NCBI RefSeq assembly: GCF_028807635.1
Contig: NZ_JARBAX010000002.1
Location: 806,001-870,000 of the forward strand
Length of the DNA: 64,000 nucleotides
Reading direction: 5' to 3'
Source of the DNA: Streptomyces spiramyceticus
GTDB lineage: Bacteria; Actinomycetota; Actinomycetes; Streptomycetales; Streptomycetaceae
The translations under genes and the position numbers were made by a program. A model generated the notes under the pieces. It was given only the letters and a program-made list of their open reading frames with translations, ran no database searches and was not told the DNA's origin. Positions 34,224 to 42,893 of the stretch are shown in pieces. Position 1 is the stretch's first letter. Each line of letters begins with the position of its first letter.

Positions 34224-35054
34224 ATGACAGGACGCCATGCTGCCCCGAAGATCCGCTCCCCGCGCCGCGCGGGCCTGCGCAGGACCGTACTCACCACCAC
34301 CGCGCTGACCGGCCTCTCGGCCGCGCTCGTCACCGCGGCCGCGCCCGGACAGGCGGTCGGCCAGTCCCGCGGTTTCGTGGCGGCGTACGAGAAGGCCGGA
34401 CGCGGCGACGCCGACGAGAAGGCCTTCCTGAAGAAGCACCGGCTGCTCGACACGGTGTCCGCCAAACTCAACAGGCAGCTGAAGATACCCGCCACCATCA
34501 CCGTGGCGGGCAAGTCGTGCGGCAACTCCGATGTCGCGTACGACCCGGAGACGGCGAAGGTCGAGGTCTGCTACGAGTTCGTCGCCGAGGTCCGCGACAT
34601 GTTCAAGGACGCCCGCAGTAAGAATGTGTCGGACAAGACGGCGGGCGTGGTGACCGAGACCCTCTACCACGAGGCCGCGCACGCGCTCATCCACAAGCTC
34701 GACCTGCCGTTCACCGGGCGCGAGGAGGACGCCGCCGACCAGTTCGCGGCGTACAACCTCATCCCCCAGGGGGCGAAGGGGCAGCGGGCGCTGCTGGCCG
34801 CGGCCGAGAACTACGACCTGTACGCGAAGGACCAGCCCTTGGAGGAGATCGACTTCTCCGACGAGCACACGCCCCACGCGGCACGCTCGGCCACGTACCG
34901 CTCGTATCTCCACGGCGCTGCCCCCAAGCGGTGGAAGAAGCTCGTGGACGGCAAGCACCTCACCCGGGCCCGCGCGGACTTCTCCGAGGACGAGTACCGC
35001 GACCTGCGACAGGGCTGGTCGCACCTGCTCAAGCCGCACCGCAAGATTCAATAA
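34224..35054 (+). CDS. Secreted DUF4344-like putative metallopeptidase
   Basis: The 276-residue protein has a long basic N-terminus and a signal-like hydrophobic stretch (TTTALTGLSAALVTAAAPGQ, residues about 24-43), then a domain with VTETLYHEAAHALIHKLDLP near residues 147-166. The HEAAH motif and the following EEDAADQFAAYN supply the His, His and Glu/Asp of a zinc peptidase. SCGNSDVAYDPETAKVEVCY carries a cysteine pair. The pattern matches DUF4344 proteins, whose proteolytic activity is mostly inferred. The protein is probably exported. Confidence 0.78.
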   Translation: MTGRHAAPKIRSPRRAGLRRTVLTTTALTGLSAALVTAAAPGQAVGQSRGFVAAYEKAGRGDADEKAFLKKHRLLDTVSAKLNRQLKIPATITVAGKSCGNSDVAYDPETAKVEVCYEFVAEVRDMFKDARSKNVSDKTAGVVTETLYHEAAHALIHKLDLPFTGREEDAADQFAAYNLIPQGAKGQRALLAAAENYDLYAKDQPLEEIDFSDEHTPHAARSATYRSYLHGAAPKRWKKLVDGKHLTRARADFSEDEYRDLRQGWSHLLKPHRKIQ

Positions 35055-35077
35055 ACGCACGAACGCACGAACGCATA
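35054..35077 (+). repeat. 8-bp tandem repeat, three units
   Basis: AACGCACG is present twice and AACGCATA once, immediately after the stop codon of the metallopeptidase-like gene. It lies in the 54-base gap before the LURP-one-like gene. Confidence 0.75.
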
Positions 35078-35108
35078 AACTCGTGCACGTACAAACAAGG
35101 ATGTACCA

Positions 35109-35708
35109 GTGGATTCCTCGCAGCTCCAGGCGCAGCAGCGCTTCCTCGTCCGCCAGCAGCTGACCATGATGGCCAACCGCTATGTGGTCACCGTGGCTCG
35201 GCCGGACGGCTCCGAGGGCGAGGTCGTGGCGTTCGCCGAGCAGAAGCGGCTGGCGCTCAAGGAGCACGTCACCTTCTACACCGACGAGTCCAAGCAGCGG
35301 GTCCTGTGCACGTTCAAGGCCCGCCAGGTCCTCGATGTGGGCGCTACGTACGACGTGACCGACGACACCGGAGCGCCGATCGGGCTGTTCCGCAAGGTGT
35401 TCGGTGCGTCCTTGCTGCGCTCGACCTGGGCGATGGAGCAGCCCGGGGAGCCGGAGACGACCGGGCAGGAGCGCAACCAGTACATAGCCATCCTGCGCCG
35501 GGTCTGGGAGTTCGTCCCGTTCGTGGACGTGCTGCCGTTCGCCTGGCCGTACCACTTCGACTTCACCGCAGGTGGCCTGCCGGTCATGTCGGTGGACAAG
35601 AAGTTCGGCCTGCGGGACAGGTACGTCGTCGACATCCAGGCCCCGGGTATCGACCGCCGCCTCGCCATCGCCCAGGCGGTGGGCCTGGACGCACTGCAGT
35701 CCCGCTGA
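35109..35708 (+). CDS. LURP-one-related (Tubby-like fold) protein
   Basis: The 199-residue protein resembles the LURP-one-related family, which has a Tubby/scramblase-like beta-barrel: RFLVRQQLTMMANRYVVTVA, FKARQVLDVGATYDVTDDTG, PIGLFRKVFGASLLRSTWAM and FGLRDRYVVDIQAPGIDRRL. Bacterial members have no proven function; plant members relate to defence and distant relatives bind phosphoinositides. The GTG at 35109 has AAGGA upstream. It follows the metallopeptidase-like gene by 54 bases, so co-transcription is possible. Confidence 0.75.
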   Translation: MDSSQLQAQQRFLVRQQLTMMANRYVVTVARPDGSEGEVVAFAEQKRLALKEHVTFYTDESKQRVLCTFKARQVLDVGATYDVTDDTGAPIGLFRKVFGASLLRSTWAMEQPGEPETTGQERNQYIAILRRVWEFVPFVDVLPFAWPYHFDFTAGGLPVMSVDKKFGLRDRYVVDIQAPGIDRRLAIAQAVGLDALQSR

Positions 35709-35854
35709 CGACCGTGCACCGGCCATTACCCGCGAGGTAATCGACGCTCTCCCTCGTGCGCGGCATGGTTGCGGTTACCGGAACCCGGGCGGCGCACTCC
35801 GCCCGGGAACCGGGCCCCACCAGCCCGTACGACCTCGATGGAGGCTGATTCCCC

Positions 35855-36268
35855 ATGTCCGCGACCCTGCTCGCCAACCTTTCCAGGACCACTGAGCCGC
35901 AGACGATGCTGCGCCGCTTCCTCGCCCTCGACGCCGTGGTCACCACCACCAACGGGCTGGTGTACGTCGCAGCCTCGGGCCCTGTCGGCAGGCTCCTCGG
36001 GGTCGGGTCCACCCTCCTGCTCGAAATCGGCGTGTTTCTGGTGCTGTTCGGAGCCGGTGTCGGTTACCTCGCCTCGCGCAAGGAACCGGGCACCTTCGCC
36101 GTCAAGGCCGTCATCGAGGCCAACCTGGTGTGGGCCGTGGCCGGCCTCGCGGCGCTCGTGCTGTGGTTCTCGCCGACGACCGTCGGCACGTTCTGGATCC
36201 CGATGCAGGCGGCGACCGTCGCAGGATTCGCCGGCCTCCAGCACCTGGCGCTGCGCGCCCGGGGATGA
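35855..36268 (+). CDS. Small four-helix membrane protein
   Basis: The 137-residue protein has four hydrophobic segments at about residues 22-42, 50-72, 84-104 and 110-130. It begins MLRRFLALDAVVTTTNGLVY after a short leader. GGAGG precedes the ATG. The pattern LDAVVTxxNGLxYxAxxGPxxxLLG is common in actinobacterial four-helix membrane proteins without known function. It converges on the XRE regulator gene, with only 18 bases between the stops. Confidence 0.72.
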   Translation: MSATLLANLSRTTEPQTMLRRFLALDAVVTTTNGLVYVAASGPVGRLLGVGSTLLLEIGVFLVLFGAGVGYLASRKEPGTFAVKAVIEANLVWAVAGLAALVLWFSPTTVGTFWIPMQAATVAGFAGLQHLALRARG

Positions 36269-36278
36269 AAGGGAGGAA

Positions 36279-36295
36279 GCGCCCGATCAGGGCGC
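36279..36295. terminator. Short hairpin between convergent genes
   Basis: GCGCCC and GGGCGC (arms 36279-36284 and 36290-36295) enclose a 5-base loop exactly between two convergent stop codons. The stem is only 6 bp, so it is a weak candidate terminator for both directions. Confidence 0.4.
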
Positions 36296-37108
36296 CAGCG
36301 ACTGAAGGTACTTGACCGTCGCCGGGTCGGCCGGAAGGAAGGTTTCGATGGCCAGCTCGGCGACGGTCACGTCCATCGGGGTGTTGAAGGTCGAGATCGA
36401 CGAGACGAACGACAGCACCCGGCCGTCGTGCTCGATCTGGAGCGGCAGTGCGAAGTGGGGGTACGGCGGGTCCTCCGGGCGGTCCGGCTCGTCGGCGCCG
36501 GCGCCGACGCCGGTCTCCGGCATGGGATAGGCCAACACCTCGTCGTACACCGCACGCAGCGCCTCCGACCTGACCAGGGCGATCTGACGCTCCATCTGAG
36601 CCTTGAGATACCCGCGCCACTCCCGCAGATTGCGGATGCGCGGGGCGAGGCCATCGGGGTGGAGGGTGATCCGCATCGCGTTCAGCGGTGGCGTGAGGAG
36701 ATGCTCGGGCAGGCCGTCCAGCAGCATCATGATGCCGAGGTTGGCCGCGATCACGGTGTACGAGCCGTCGACCACGAGAGCGGGATACGGCTCGTAGCCC
36801 TGCAGCAGCCGCTCGATGCCCTCGCGCAGGGCGCCCATCGCCGGGTCGTCGAGCGAAGTCTCGCCGTACTGCGGGGCGTAACCGGCCGCCAGGAGCAGCG
36901 CGTTGCGTTCCCGTACAGGCACATCCAGGTGCTCGGCCAGCCGCAGGACCATCTCCTCGCTCGGGCGCGACCTGCCGGTCTCGATGAAACTGATGTGCCG
37001 CGCCGACGATTCAGCACGCAGCGCCAACTCCAGCTGACTCAGCCGCCGCTGCTCGCGCCAGCCACGGAGCAGCGGACCCACACCCTTGTCGACCACCACA
37101 GTTGTCAT
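36287..37108 (-). CDS. XRE-family regulator with MmyB-like ligand domain
   Basis: The 273-residue protein has an N-terminal helix-turn-helix (LLRGWREQRRLSQLELALRA, SARHISFIETGRSRPSEEMV) and a C-terminal MmyB-like domain: PYPALVVDGSYTVIAANLGI, LLDGLPEHLLTPPLNAMRIT, GYLKAQMERQIALVRSEAL. This type of regulator is frequent in actinobacteria and often controls a neighbouring oxidoreductase. The ATG at 37108 gives a normal start to the HTH; longer forms add 22 unlikely residues. The regulated gene is not obvious; the pterin dehydratase gene lies divergently upstream. Confidence 0.87.
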   Translation of the reverse strand: MTTVVVDKGVGPLLRGWREQRRLSQLELALRAESSARHISFIETGRSRPSEEMVLRLAEHLDVPVRERNALLLAAGYAPQYGETSLDDPAMGALREGIERLLQGYEPYPALVVDGSYTVIAANLGIMMLLDGLPEHLLTPPLNAMRITLHPDGLAPRIRNLREWRGYLKAQMERQIALVRSEALRAVYDEVLAYPMPETGVGAGADEPDRPEDPPYPHFALPLQIEHDGRVLSFVSSISTFNTPMDVTVAELAIETFLPADPATVKYLQSLAP

Positions 37109-37236
37109 ACCGGAGACCGTAACCGATCGCTGATTTACGACCACGGAATGTCCGCGGCAGCGTCTGGGCATCAATTCGACCGGAAAGTGGCAAGCTGATC
37201 AGCACCGCAACACTTTTCTCCGGAGGGAGCTTCGCC

Positions 37237-37542
37237 ATGGCCACCGAGCCGCTGTCGCAGAAGGAGATCGAGGACCGGCTCCGCGAACTGCCCGGCTGGT
37301 CGCTGGACGACAGCCGGATCGCCCGTACGTACCGTCTCGGTACGCACTTCGCGGGGGCCGCGATGGTCGTCCACGTCGCCCAGATCCAGGAGGAGCTCGG
37401 CCACCACTCCGACCTGACCCTCGGCTACAACACCCTGGCACTGACCGTGAACACGCACAGCGCCGGAGGTGCGGTCACCGAGCTGGACTTCGAACTCGCG
37501 CGCCGGGTCGAGGACATCGCGCGGGGCCACGGGGCGAACTGA
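37237..37542 (+). CDS. Pterin-4a-carbinolamine dehydratase (PCD/DCoH)
   Basis: The 101-residue protein matches the family in length and motifs: LPGWSLDDSRIARTYRLGTH, VAQIQEELGHHSDLTLGYNT and THSAGGAVTELDFELARRVE. The two adjacent His in ELGHHSD and the later His are the catalytic set. The enzyme dehydrates 4a-hydroxytetrahydrobiopterin during cofactor recycling; in bacteria it also supports molybdopterin or aromatic hydroxylase use. CGGAGGGAG lies before the ATG. No pterin-dependent hydroxylase is encoded nearby. Confidence 0.92.
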   Translation: MATEPLSQKEIEDRLRELPGWSLDDSRIARTYRLGTHFAGAAMVVHVAQIQEELGHHSDLTLGYNTLALTVNTHSAGGAVTELDFELARRVEDIARGHGAN

Positions 37543-37643
37543 CGCAGGGTTCGAACTGGTTCGACGCGTTTGACCCAGACGGGCCATAACCTGTCACAAC
37601 ACATCACAATGCGTTGCAACTCGTCAGACGTACGATCTTCGGC

Positions 37644-38396
37644 ATGCTGGATTACGACGCCGAAGCCGCACAGTACGACGCCATCCGGGGCGGCGTCCCC
37701 CGTGCCGAGGCCGCCGCCCGGGCGGTACTCGGCCTCGTGCCCGGACGGGCCCGCACCCTGCTCGACATCGGGTGCGGCACCGGCATCGTCACCGCCCGCC
37801 TGGTCCGGCCCGGCCTTCGGGTGCTGGGCGCCGACGCCGCGTACGGCATGGCCAGAAAGGCCGCCGACCGGCTGGGGCCGGGAGCGGTCGTACTCGCCGA
37901 TGTGCGGCGGCTGCCGCTGCCGACCGCGTCCGTCGACGCGGTGAGCGCGGTGTGGCTGCTGCACCTGGTGCGGGACGCGGGAGACGCGGAGGACACAGTG
38001 GCCGAGGCGGCGCGGGTGCTGCGCCCCGGCGGGGTGTTCGTCACCACCGTCGACAAGGACGACGCGCACGACGTGGGCTGCGACATCGACGCCGTTCTCG
38101 CTCCGTACCGTACGGCCGACGCCTTCGACCGTACGGAACTGATCGAGGCGTACGGGGCGGAGCACGGCCTGACGGCGGTGGGCGAGGCCCGCTTCGTCGG
38201 CCACGGCCAGGGGCGCTCGCCGCTGCGCACCGCCGAAGCGCTGCGCAAGGGGAGGTACGCCTCGCGCATCACGGTGCGCGGGGCGGCGGCGGAGGACGTC
38301 GCGACCGCCTTGTCCGCCCTCCCGGATCCGGAGTCACGGCGCCCGGACCCGACGTACCGGCTGCTTGCGCTGCGGAAGGAGGCGGGGGGCGGATGA
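37644..38396 (+). CDS. Class I SAM-dependent methyltransferase
   Basis: The 250-residue protein has the Rossmann methyltransferase motifs: LLDIGCGTGIVTARLV near residues 41-56 (motif I), VLGADAAYGMARKAADRLG, VLADVRRLPLPTASVDAVSA and VAEAARVLRPGGVFVTTVDK. The start MLDYDAEAAQYDAIRGG is typical of UbiE-like small-molecule methyltransferases. The acceptor substrate is unknown. The ATG at 37644 was preferred to an in-frame codon 30 bases upstream because the family begins with this segment. Confidence 0.88.
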   Translation: MLDYDAEAAQYDAIRGGVPRAEAAARAVLGLVPGRARTLLDIGCGTGIVTARLVRPGLRVLGADAAYGMARKAADRLGPGAVVLADVRRLPLPTASVDAVSAVWLLHLVRDAGDAEDTVAEAARVLRPGGVFVTTVDKDDAHDVGCDIDAVLAPYRTADAFDRTELIEAYGAEHGLTAVGEARFVGHGQGRSPLRTAEALRKGRYASRITVRGAAAEDVATALSALPDPESRRPDPTYRLLALRKEAGGG

Positions 38397-38420
38397 CGGG
38401 GGTAAGGGAGCAAAGCCCGT

Positions 38421-38443
38421 CGCAGCCGTCAGCTACGGCTGCG
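38421..38443. terminator. 9-bp hairpin between convergent genes
   Basis: CGCAGCCGT and ACGGCTGCG (38421-38429 and 38435-38443) form a perfect stem with a 5-base loop. It overlaps the end of the NmrA-type gene on the minus strand and lies 25 bases after the methyltransferase stop on the plus strand, so it can serve both. Confidence 0.65.
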
Positions 38444-39346
38444 CACCCACGTACCCCTCGCCGCCTCCTCCCGGGCGAAGTCCGCGAAATCCTTCGGTGC
38501 GCGGCCCAGCACCCGCTCGACCCCGTCCGTCGTCGACGCGTTGTGCCCGTCGAGCAGCGTGCCGAACAGCCCTGACAGCCACTCCGCCACCGGCCCCGGC
38601 ATTCCGTACTCCTGGAGCATCGCGGCGTACTCCGCCACCGACACCGGGACATACCGCACCTCGCGGCCCGTCGCCTTCGAGATCTCCGCCACGACCTCGG
38701 CGAAGGTCAGCAGCCGGGGGCCGGTCAGCTCGTGCACCAGACCCGCGTGCCCGTCCTCCGTGAGCGCCGCCACCGCCACATCCGCCAGATCGTCGGCGTG
38801 CACCCACGGCTCCGCCGTCCCGCCCGCGGGGAACGCCACTTCACCGGCTATGACGCCCTCGACCATGGCGCCCTCGCTGAAGTTCTGCGCGAAGAAACTG
38901 CCGCGTACGACCGTGAGCGCCGCACCCGACTCGCGCAATGCCTCCTCCGCCAGCACCGCTTCGGGCTCGCCGCGCCCCGAAAGCAGCACCAGCCGGTGTA
39001 CGCCCTTCTCCTTCGCGATCCGCCCGAAGGTCCGCACCGCTTCTACGGCGCCGGGGGCGGCGAGGTCCGGGTAGTACGCGACATACGCCGCATCCGCGCC
39101 GCGCAGCGCCGGACTCCACGTCGAATCGTCCTCCCAGTCGAACCGCACCTCACCCTTGCGGGACCCGGACCTGACCGTCGTGCCGAGGGCGGCGAGCCGC
39201 TCGACCACTCGGCGGCCGGTCTTGCCGGTGCCGCTCGTCACCAACACTGTTGCTCGCTCCGACTGTTCCGACTGTTCCGACTGCGCGGACTGGTCGGGCT
39301 GGTCGGGCTGCTGGGACTGCGCTGTCTGCTTCAAGTTTTCTGTCAT
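38429..39346 (-). CDS. NmrA-like NAD(P)-binding protein
   Basis: The 305-residue protein has a Rossmann start VLVTSGTGKTGRRVVERLAA and the atypical short-chain dehydrogenase pattern of the NmrA/quinone-reductase-2 group: VHRLVLLSGRGEPEAVLAEE, ALTVVRGSFFAQNFSEG and VHADDLADVAVAALTEDG. Such proteins act as redox sensors or quinone reductases. Before the domain lies a Gln/Ser/Asp-rich repeat (QPDQPDQSAQSEQSEQSE). It is divergent from the AraC regulator (82 bases between starts), which probably controls it. Confidence 0.87.
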   Translation of the reverse strand: MTENLKQTAQSQQPDQPDQSAQSEQSEQSERATVLVTSGTGKTGRRVVERLAALGTTVRSGSRKGEVRFDWEDDSTWSPALRGADAAYVAYYPDLAAPGAVEAVRTFGRIAKEKGVHRLVLLSGRGEPEAVLAEEALRESGAALTVVRGSFFAQNFSEGAMVEGVIAGEVAFPAGGTAEPWVHADDLADVAVAALTEDGHAGLVHELTGPRLLTFAEVVAEISKATGREVRYVPVSVAEYAAMLQEYGMPGPVAEWLSGLFGTLLDGHNASTTDGVERVLGRAPKDFADFAREEAARGTWVRSRS

Positions 39347-39428
39347 GCCTCAAGATTCGCCGGGCGAGTCTGGACGAGCCATGCTTCAAAGGCTCAACTC
39401 CATACGTCTGCGTCTACGCTGAGGTTTC

Positions 39429-40370
39429 ATGGACGTACTCGCCGGTCTCCTCGACGGGCCGCGCGCCCGCGGCGCCTTCCTCCTCCGCGCAGTGATGAAT
39501 CCGCCCTGGGCGGTACGCGTCGAGGACCGGGCGCCCCTGTCCCTGATGTGCATGACCCGCGGCAACGCCTGGGTGATGCCAGACGGGGGCGCCCCGGTGC
39601 TGCTGCGCCCCGGCGACATCGCGATCGCGCGCGGCCCCGAGCCGTACACCTGCGCCGACGACCCGGCGAGCCCGCCGCGCGCCAGGATCGGGCCGGGGGG
39701 CGTGTGCAACACGCTCCAGGGCGAGCCGCTGGCCGACGCGATGCATCTGGGCGTACGGACATGGGGCGACAGCCCGGACGGGGCGTCGGCCATGCTCATC
39801 GGTACGTATCAGCTGGCGGGGGAGGTCGGCGGGCGGCTGCTGGACGCGCTGCCGCCGCTGGTGTACCTGCCCGCCGAGTTGTGGAACTGCCCGCTGATGC
39901 CGGCGCTCGAAGACGAGATCGGCAGGGACGAACCCGGCCAGAGCGTGATGCTGGACCGGCTGCTCGACCTGCTGCTGATCGCCACGCTCCGGACATGGTT
40001 TTCACGGCCCGAAGCGGAGGCGCCGGCGTGGTATCGGGCCATGGGCGACCCCGTCGTCGGCCAGGCCCTGCGGCTGATGCAGGACGATCCCGTCCACCCC
40101 TGGACGGTGGCCGCGCTCGCCGCGAAGGCCGGCGTCTCGCGGGCGGGGCTCGCCCGGCGGTTCACCGAGCTGGTGGGGGAGCCCCCGATGGCGTACCTCA
40201 CCGGGTGGCGCCTCGCCCTCGCCGCGGATCTGCTGCGCGAGACGGACGCGACGGTGGGGGCGGTGGCGCGGCAGGTCGGCTACAGCGGGTCCTTCGCACT
40301 GAGCGCGGCGTTCAAACGGGTGCGCGGGGTCAGTCCGCAGGAGTACCGGACGGCATTGCGCCGGGTGTGA
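39429..40370 (+). CDS. AraC-family regulator with cupin domain
   Basis: The 313-residue protein has an N-terminal cupin-type sensing domain (APVLLRPGDIAIARGPEPYT) and two C-terminal AraC helix-turn-helix motifs: WTVAALAAKAGVSRAGLARR and VGAVARQVGYSGSFALSAAF, then KRVRGVSPQEYR. Its position, back-to-back with the NmrA-like gene, strongly suggests it regulates that gene, possibly in response to a quinone-like or electrophilic compound; that is inference. Confidence 0.92.
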   Translation: MDVLAGLLDGPRARGAFLLRAVMNPPWAVRVEDRAPLSLMCMTRGNAWVMPDGGAPVLLRPGDIAIARGPEPYTCADDPASPPRARIGPGGVCNTLQGEPLADAMHLGVRTWGDSPDGASAMLIGTYQLAGEVGGRLLDALPPLVYLPAELWNCPLMPALEDEIGRDEPGQSVMLDRLLDLLLIATLRTWFSRPEAEAPAWYRAMGDPVVGQALRLMQDDPVHPWTVAALAAKAGVSRAGLARRFTELVGEPPMAYLTGWRLALAADLLRETDATVGAVARQVGYSGSFALSAAFKRVRGVSPQEYRTALRRV

Positions 40371-40442
40371 TGCCTGCGCTGTGATGCCTGCGCCGTGATG
40401 CCTGACGCTGTGATGTTTACGGTGCGATGCCTACGGCGTGAT
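40367..40442 (+). repeat. Degenerate 14-bp tandem repeat, about 5.5 units
   Basis: The unit is close to GTGATGCCTGCGCT, with copies starting near 40367, 40381, 40395, 40410, 40424 and 40438. It spans the stop codons of the convergent AraC and ricin-domain genes. Later copies are more diverged. Confidence 0.8.
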
Positions 40443-40931
40443 CACCGGCTCCAAGTGCCACCACTGGCCGGGGGAGTCGGTGTCCTCCCACTGCTGCACA
40501 TTCGCCCCGTCGTCCATGCTCCCGTCGGCGACCTCCAGCAGCAGCCCGCTCACGTAACTGATCAGGGTGACCGTGCCGGGCGCGTCCAGGTGCTGCTCGA
40601 CCAGCCACTCCTGGGCGCCGAAGTTGTTGGCCTTCCACTGCTGGATGTTGGCCCCGTTCTCGGTCGAGGCCCCGGCGACGTCGAGCCGCTTGCCGCTCGC
40701 GGCGTTCACCAGGTGGTAGAGGCCGCCGCCGCTGTGTACTGCGGACACGTACCAGTGCTGCGCCGGGCCGCCGCTCTCCTTGCCCTGCTGGACGTTGGCA
40801 CCGCTTCCCTTGTTGCCGCCGTACACCTCAAGGAGCATGCCGCTGCCGACGTTGCGAAGGCGGTACGTGCCTTCGGCGATGGGCTGCGGCTTGGTGGCGT
40901 CACCGTTTGTGTTGCCGCCGGTGCTGGTCAC
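40431..40931 (-). CDS. Ricin-type beta-trefoil (carbohydrate-binding) protein, no signal peptide
   Basis: The 166-residue protein is a single ricin B-type trefoil with three QxW-like repeats: GANVQQGKESGGPAQHWYVS, GANIQQWKANNFGAQEWLVE and GANVQQWEDTDSPGQWWHLE. These folds bind galactose or xylan-type sugars. In Streptomyces they are usually attached to secreted glycosidases, but here there is neither a signal peptide nor a catalytic domain. The first residues MTSTGGNTNGDATKP are a polar leader. The GTG has AAGG upstream. It may act inside the cell or use another export route. Confidence 0.85.
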   Translation of the reverse strand: MTSTGGNTNGDATKPQPIAEGTYRLRNVGSGMLLEVYGGNKGSGANVQQGKESGGPAQHWYVSAVHSGGGLYHLVNAASGKRLDVAGASTENGANIQQWKANNFGAQEWLVEQHLDAPGTVTLISYVSGLLLEVADGSMDDGANVQQWEDTDSPGQWWHLEPVITP

Positions 40932-41001
40932 GCGGTGCCTTCCGTGTCGCGGTGTCGTATCCGGTCGTCGTGGGCGGCGAGCAGGATCCGTACGTTGGTG
41001 A

Positions 41002-41124
41002 TCACCAAACGCTCGTGTTGTGCAGGGCGCCCCTGGCGATGTCGACGAAGCCCATGACGGACTGCCAGAAGGGGGCGTAGCAGTCGTTGAACCGCTGGGC
41101 TGCGTCGGGCTGTCCGGGGATCAT
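41002..41124 (-). pseudogene. 40-residue ORF, possibly a gene remnant
   Basis: The minus-strand frame reads MIPGQPDAAQRFNDCYAPFW and continues to ALHNTSVW then a stop. The frame stays open upstream into the end of the aldo/keto reductase gene (DNYRALEA before the Met), suggesting the tail of an older, longer gene. No ribosome site is seen. The composition looks protein-like, but I do not recognise the family. It may be nothing. Confidence 0.3.
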
Positions 41125-41146
41125 GGCCTCAAGGGCGCGGTAGTTG

Positions 41147-41992
41147 TCAGGCGTCGTTGTCGAACGTCGCCGGATCCGGGCCGAGGCGCTTGCCCTCGTC
41201 GAGGGCGGCGAAGGCCGCGAGGTCGTCGGCGTCGAGCTCGAAGCCGAAGACGTCGATGTTCTCGGCGATCCGCGACGGCGTCACGGACTTGGGGATGACG
41301 ACGTTGCCTATCTGGAGGTGCCAGCGCAGCACGACCTGGGCCGGAGTCTTCCCGTGCTTCTGCGCGATGGCGACGACCGTCGGGACCTCCAGGAGGCCCT
41401 TGCCCTGGCCGAGCGGGGACCAGGCCTCGGTGGCGATGCCGTGCTCGGCGTGGAAAGCGCGGGACTCGCTCTGCTGGAGGTGCGGGTGGAGCTCGATCTG
41501 GTTGACGGCCGGGACGACCGCGGTCTCGCCGATGAGCCGTTCTAGGTGCTCGGGAAGGAAGTTGGAGACGCCGATCGCCTTGGCGCGGCCGTCCGCGTAG
41601 ATCTTCTCGAAGGCCTTGTACGTGTCGACGTACGCGCCCTTGGAAGGCAGCGGCCAGTGGATCAGGTAGAGGTCGACGTAGTCGAGGCCGAGCTTGGCCA
41701 GCGAGTCGTCGAAGGCGCGGAGCGTGGAGTCGTAACCCTGCTCGGAATTCCAGAGCTTCGTCGTCACGAACAGCTCGTCGCGGGGGACGTCGGAGGCGGC
41801 GATCGCCTTGCCGGTGCCGGTCTCGTTCTCGTAGATCGCGGCGGTGTCGATGCTTCGGTACCCGGCCTGGATCGCTGTGCCGACAGCGTTCGCGGCCTCG
41901 TCGTCAGGCACCTGCCAGACGCCGAAACCGAGCTGGGGCATCTCGACGCCGTTGTTCAGGGTGAGGGAGGGGGCGGAGGAGGCCTTGCTCAC
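41147..41992 (-). CDS. Aldo/keto reductase
   Basis: The 281-residue protein is a typical monomeric reductase of the 2,5-diketo-gluconate reductase group: LNNGVEMPQLGFGVWQVPDD, YRSIDTAAIYENETGTGKAI (Asp and Tyr), FVTTKLWN (Lys), YLIHWPLP (His), GVSNFLPEHL and VVIPKSVTPSRIAEN (NADPH contacts). It reduces aldehydes or ketones using NADPH. The GTG at 41992 has AAGGA upstream. It marks the left edge of the less ordered accessory region. Confidence 0.92.
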   Translation of the reverse strand: MSKASSAPSLTLNNGVEMPQLGFGVWQVPDDEAANAVGTAIQAGYRSIDTAAIYENETGTGKAIAASDVPRDELFVTTKLWNSEQGYDSTLRAFDDSLAKLGLDYVDLYLIHWPLPSKGAYVDTYKAFEKIYADGRAKAIGVSNFLPEHLERLIGETAVVPAVNQIELHPHLQQSESRAFHAEHGIATEAWSPLGQGKGLLEVPTVVAIAQKHGKTPAQVVLRWHLQIGNVVIPKSVTPSRIAENIDVFGFELDADDLAAFAALDEGKRLGPDPATFDNDA

Positions 41993-41999
41993 GAGCGAT

Positions 42000-42890
42000 C
42001 GGTCCTTACGTCGTCGGTTGGTACTCCCCTCGTCAACGATCACGGGGCCTGAAGCATTCCCGTCCTGCGCCGAAGCGGAGGCGACGGGCCGCCGGTGTAT
42101 CAAGGGCGCTCCCTGCGGTCGCGTCGCCTGCGGAGATGTCGCTCCGCTCCACCCTTGCCTCCCGCCCCACCGCTACCGTTACCGTTCTTAACGGGGCGGC
42201 CCGCGGGAAGGGAGCCCTGCACGCTGGCCTTGTCCGGCGGGTGGTCCGGGCCGTCTCGGTGACTTACGGCTTGGTGGTTGGTCCGCACCAGTTGAATGGC
42301 GACTCGGCTCGGTTCGGCGTCCACCCAATCCGGTGGTCGGCTGAGACTCATGCCCGGTGTCTGGGGTGCGTGGTCTGAGGAGCGGCGCCCGGTTCGACTT
42401 CGGGGTCGGGGGATGGCCCCGACCAGGGGCGTCGATTGTCTCTGCCATGGGGCCGCCCTTTACCCAAGTTTCGCGGCTCCGGTGCGGGCGTAACGGGTGC
42501 TCCTACGTCGCGTCGCTGCGCGATGACCCTACGGGCCCCCCTTGACGCCCACCCCTCCACCACTGGTTCTTCACGGGGGCGGCCCCCGGGAGCCGGGCCC
42601 CGGAGAAGGCCCGGGAAGCAGCCGACCGCCGCTGCCGGGCGACGGGTCCGGTGGGTGGGATACACACACCACGCCTTGGGGGCGGCCGGGCCGATCTCAG
42701 CGCCCACCCCGCCCGCCTGCTGGTGCGACACCACACTCCCACCCACAGCCGCACCCACGCCGGTGGCCAGCCGGGCCGGGCAGCTGACCCTTCGAGTTGT
42801 CGTGAGTCGACGGCCCTCACCAGCCCACCGGCTTGGGCCTGATGGGTTTCATGGGACTGATGCGGCTCATGAGCGCCCCCGAAGCGCCTT
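42000..42890. other. Gene-poor stretch, no convincing gene
   Basis: About 0.9 kb without a reading frame that shows family motifs or a ribosome site. Both strands have open frames, but they are Arg/Pro/Gly-rich and look like chance frames of GC-rich DNA. The segment is very rich in CCC/GGG runs. No tRNA, terminator or insertion sequence was recognised. Confidence 0.55.
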
Positions 42891-42893
42891 GGG

